NCBI RefSeq assembly: GCF_024227715.1
Contig: NZ_CP100448.1
Location: forward strand, 682,001 to 746,000
Direction of reading: 5' to 3'
DNA length: 64,000 bases
From: Halomarina litorea
GTDB taxonomy: Archaea > Halobacteriota > Halobacteria > Halobacteriales > Haloarculaceae
The notes below the pieces were generated by a model that was not told the DNA's origin, made no database searches, and was given only the letters and a program-made list of their open reading frames with translations. Positions 62,040 through 64,000 of this stretch are shown here, piece after piece. The stretch's first letter is position 1, and every line of letters begins with the position of its first letter. The position numbers and the translations under genes were made by a program.

Positions 62040-63518
62040 GTGCAGTTCCTCGACACGACGCTCCGCGACGGCGAGCAAGCGCCGGGTGTCTCGCTCTCGC
62101 CCGAGGAGAAGGCGGACGTCGCCCGACTGCTCGACCGGGCGGGCGTCGCCTACGTCGAGGCAGGGAGCGCCTGTACGGGTCCCGGCGAGCGCGAGACCAT
62201 CTCGCGGGTCACCGACCTGGACCTCGACGCGACGGTGACGAGTTTCTGTCGCGGCGTCCGGAACGACGTGGACCTCGCCCTCGACTGCGGCGTCGACGGC
62301 GTCAACCTCGTCGTCCCGGCGAGCGACCGCCACGTCGAGACGAAGGTGGGCACCACCCGCGAAGACGTCGTCGCGGACACGGTCGAACTCGTCGAGTACG
62401 CCCGCGACCACGGCCTCTGGGTGGAGGTGCTCGGCGAGGACGGCTCGCGGGCCGACGTGGACTTCCTCGAACGCCTGATGGGCGCGGCACTCGACGCCGG
62501 CGCCGACCGGGTGTGCTACTGCGACACCGTCGGGCACGCGACGCCCGACCACACCTACGAGGTGGTTTCGCGACTCGCGGACCTCGGCCCGACGAGCACC
62601 CACACGCACGACGACCTCGGCCTCGCCGTCACGAACGCCCTCGTCAGCGTCGCGGCGGGTGCGGACCTCGTCCACGCCACCGTCAACGGCATCGGCGAGC
62701 GTGCGGGCAACGTCGCTCTGGAGGAGGTCGCCATCGCCCTCCAGCACGGCTACGGCGTCGAGACGGTCGACTCGACCCAACTGTACGCGCTCGCCCGACG
62801 CGTCGCCGAGGCGACGGGCGTCCCCCTCGCGCCGAACAAGGCCGTCGTGGGCGAGAACGCCTTCGCCCACGAGTCGGGCATCCACACCGACGGCACGCTG
62901 AAGGACGACCGGATGTACGAACCCTACCCGCCCGAGACGGTGGGCCGGGACCGCAGGCTCGTCCTCGGGAAGCACGCGGGCCGGGCGGGCGTCGAGGCGG
63001 CCCTCGCCGAACACGGCCTGCACCTCACCGACGAGGCACTCGGGACGGTCGTCGAGCGCGTGAAGGAACTGGGCGACCGGGGGAAACGCGTCACCGACAC
63101 CGACCTGCTCGCAATCGCCGAGGACGTGCGCGGACAGGGCCGCGAGCGCCGCCTCCGACTGCTCGACCTGACGGCGACGAGCGGGAACGCCACGCCCACC
63201 GCGAGCGTCCGACTGGCACTCGACGGCGGGGTGCGCGTCGCCTCCGGCACCGGGAGCGGCCCGGTCGACGCCGCGATGCAGGCGGTGCGGGCCGCGCTGG
63301 GCGACGTGGCCGCCGTCACGCTCGATTCGTACCACGTCGACGCCGTCACGGGCGGGACGGACGCCGTCGTCTCCGTCGAGGTGGAACTCTCGCGCGGCGA
63401 CAGCGCGGTGAGCGCGACGGCCAGCGACGCCGACATCACGCGGGCGAGCGTCGTCGCCATCGTGGACGCGGTCGACCGCCTGCTCGTGACGGGTCGACCG
63501 GCGGCGAGCGCCGACTGA
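62040..63518 (+). CDS. LeuA/CimA-type synthase (2-isopropylmalate or citramalate synthase)
   Basis: A 492-aa acetyl-CoA:2-keto acid condensing enzyme. The TIM barrel begins at once with FLDTTLRDGEQAPGVSL (metal-binding Asp, Arg), then GSACTGPGERETISRV, CYCDTVGHATPDHTYEV, STHTHDDLGLAVTNAL (His-x-His metal motif) and NGIGERAGNVALEEV. The C-terminal LeuA dimer domain (about 365-490) carries allosteric sites in the family. Archaeal relatives make citramalate (isoleucine route) or isopropylmalate (leucine route), and sequence alone leaves both open. GTG 62040 matches relatives that start right before the first strand, although the frame stays open and coding-like for about 35 codons upstream without ATG/GTG. 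Confidence 0.9.
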   Translation: MQFLDTTLRDGEQAPGVSLSPEEKADVARLLDRAGVAYVEAGSACTGPGERETISRVTDLDLDATVTSFCRGVRNDVDLALDCGVDGVNLVVPASDRHVETKVGTTREDVVADTVELVEYARDHGLWVEVLGEDGSRADVDFLERLMGAALDAGADRVCYCDTVGHATPDHTYEVVSRLADLGPTSTHTHDDLGLAVTNALVSVAAGADLVHATVNGIGERAGNVALEEVAIALQHGYGVETVDSTQLYALARRVAEATGVPLAPNKAVVGENAFAHESGIHTDGTLKDDRMYEPYPPETVGRDRRLVLGKHAGRAGVEAALAEHGLHLTDEALGTVVERVKELGDRGKRVTDTDLLAIAEDVRGQGRERRLRLLDLTATSGNATPTASVRLALDGGVRVASGTGSGPVDAAMQAVRAALGDVAAVTLDSYHVDAVTGGTDAVVSVEVELSRGDSAVSATASDADITRASVVAIVDAVDRLLVTGRPAASAD

Positions 63519-63579
63519 CCCTGGAGCCGTCGCTCGTCGGGTGATAAACGCAGGAAACCGCAGTCTCGGTCGGTATCGT

Positions 63580-63870
63580 TCAGTCGTCGCCGACGGCGGG
63601 CGTCGCCTCCTCCGCGTCGGACTCCGTGTCCACGGACGGCCCGTCGACGATCTCGTAGAGGTTCTGGCGGGCGTCCGCGAAGTAGACGTCCTCGTCCACG
63701 ACCGCTATCGCCTCGAGGCGTTCGAGCGCGTAGCGGACCGTGCGCGCCGAGAGCATCGACTCCTCGACGATGCCCTTCTGGGTGAGGGGCCCGTTGTACT
63801 CGAGCACCTTGTAGACGAGCTTCGCGCTCGGCGGGAGGTCCGCGATCCCCTCGGCGGTTGAGTCGCTCAT
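63580..63870 (-). CDS. Conserved haloarchaeal winged-helix regulator
   Basis: A 96-aa protein. Residues 12-70 form a MarR-like winged helix (LPPSAKLVYKVLEYNGPLTQ, KGIVEESMLSARTVRYALER, AIAVVDEDVYFADARQNLYE), followed by an acidic tail. A TATA-like 'gtttaagc' near 63902 gives an almost leaderless start at 63870. Small single-domain HTH proteins like this are widespread in haloarchaea; targets are unknown. Confidence 0.88.
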   Translation of the reverse strand: MSDSTAEGIADLPPSAKLVYKVLEYNGPLTQKGIVEESMLSARTVRYALERLEAIAVVDEDVYFADARQNLYEIVDGPSVDTESDAEEATPAVGDD

Positions 63871-63985
63871 TGGTGTATTTAATCACTCACCCACGTCGCT
63901 TAAACCTTGACCCGGCGGTCGGAAGCCGGACACGTCCGCGAATCGGACCGAACGGCTTTTGCGGCCGCACGGCCGACTCGGGCGT

Positions 63986-64000
63986 ATGGCTACCGACACG
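63986..64000 (+). CDS. Start of a gene cut by the right edge
   Basis: ATG 63986 followed by GCT ACC GAC ACG (MATDT). A TATA-like 'gcttttgcg' about 29 bases upstream fits the leaderless pattern. Nothing can be said about the product. Confidence 0.45.

Overview
This window is chromosomal DNA of a haloarchaeon (class Halobacteria). The evidence is the very GC-rich sequence, the acidic (Asp/Glu-rich) proteome, Tat signal peptides and lipoboxes on exported proteins, archaeal information genes (aEF-1 alpha followed by uS10, SepF, a FAU-1-type RNase, split GMP synthase), and many haloarchaea-only families. For most transcription units a TATA-like element sits about 27 bases before the start codon, so most mRNAs look leaderless; this spacing was used to choose many starts. 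The gene content is mostly ordinary core genome with few mobile traces.

Layout. 1-3.6 kb: a HerA/VirD4-like ATPase cut by the left edge, a membrane-anchored Ig-like protein, a divergent isoaspartyl methyltransferase paralogue, a second methyltransferase with a winged helix, and a small unknown. 3.7-9.9 kb: a 57-aa zinc protein missed by length cut-offs, a canonical isoaspartyl methyltransferase, an HVO_0476-type zinc protein, an aminopeptidase, type II GAPDH with a TrmB-like site, Hsp20, and an ACT-domain/homoserine dehydrogenase operon preceded by a 12-codon reading frame. 10-13.6 kb: aEF-1 alpha and uS10, a tRNA-Ala(CGC) with repeated copies of its 3' end, an exported acidic repeat protein and a small broken gene. 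13.6-18.7 kb: a complete branched-chain amino acid (LIV) type ABC transporter split over two divergent transcripts. 18.7-25.4 kb: enoyl-CoA hydratase, a lipoprotein, a MacB-like ABC export trio and a minimal RNase R. 25.4-26 kb: the remnant of an IS1341/TnpB element with its RNA-forming right end intact.

26-33.5 kb: a PUA protein, two paralogous lipoproteins, a YgfZ-like protein, small conserved haloarchaeal proteins, an ABC-2 exporter and the division protein SepF. 33.5-43.2 kb: a Tat-exported subtilase, a geranylgeranyl reductase, a BNR beta-propeller, a zinc alcohol dehydrogenase, UvrA, a LURP-one protein and small membrane proteins. 43.2-54.5 kb: a flippase-like protein, an HxlR regulator fused to an AN1 zinc finger beside a Bat-type regulator, an SDR, a ROK sugar kinase, an LVIVD/PGF-CTERM surface protein, FAU-1, an amidase, PrsW and riboflavin synthase. 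54.6-64 kb: a UvrD/Rep helicase, a DUF2070 protein with GMP synthase glutaminase, a TrmB-family regulator, an HNH-like protein, a DUF192 protein, a LeuA/CimA-type synthase behind a long structured leader with a small reading frame, a conserved HTH regulator, and the first codons of a gene cut by the right edge.

No CRISPR array, rRNA, prophage or defence island was seen. The most interesting signals are regulatory and small: the leader before the LeuA-type gene, the ATGA-coupled minicistron before ACT/hom, the tRNA 3'-end repeats, and the truncated TnpB that keeps its guide-RNA end.
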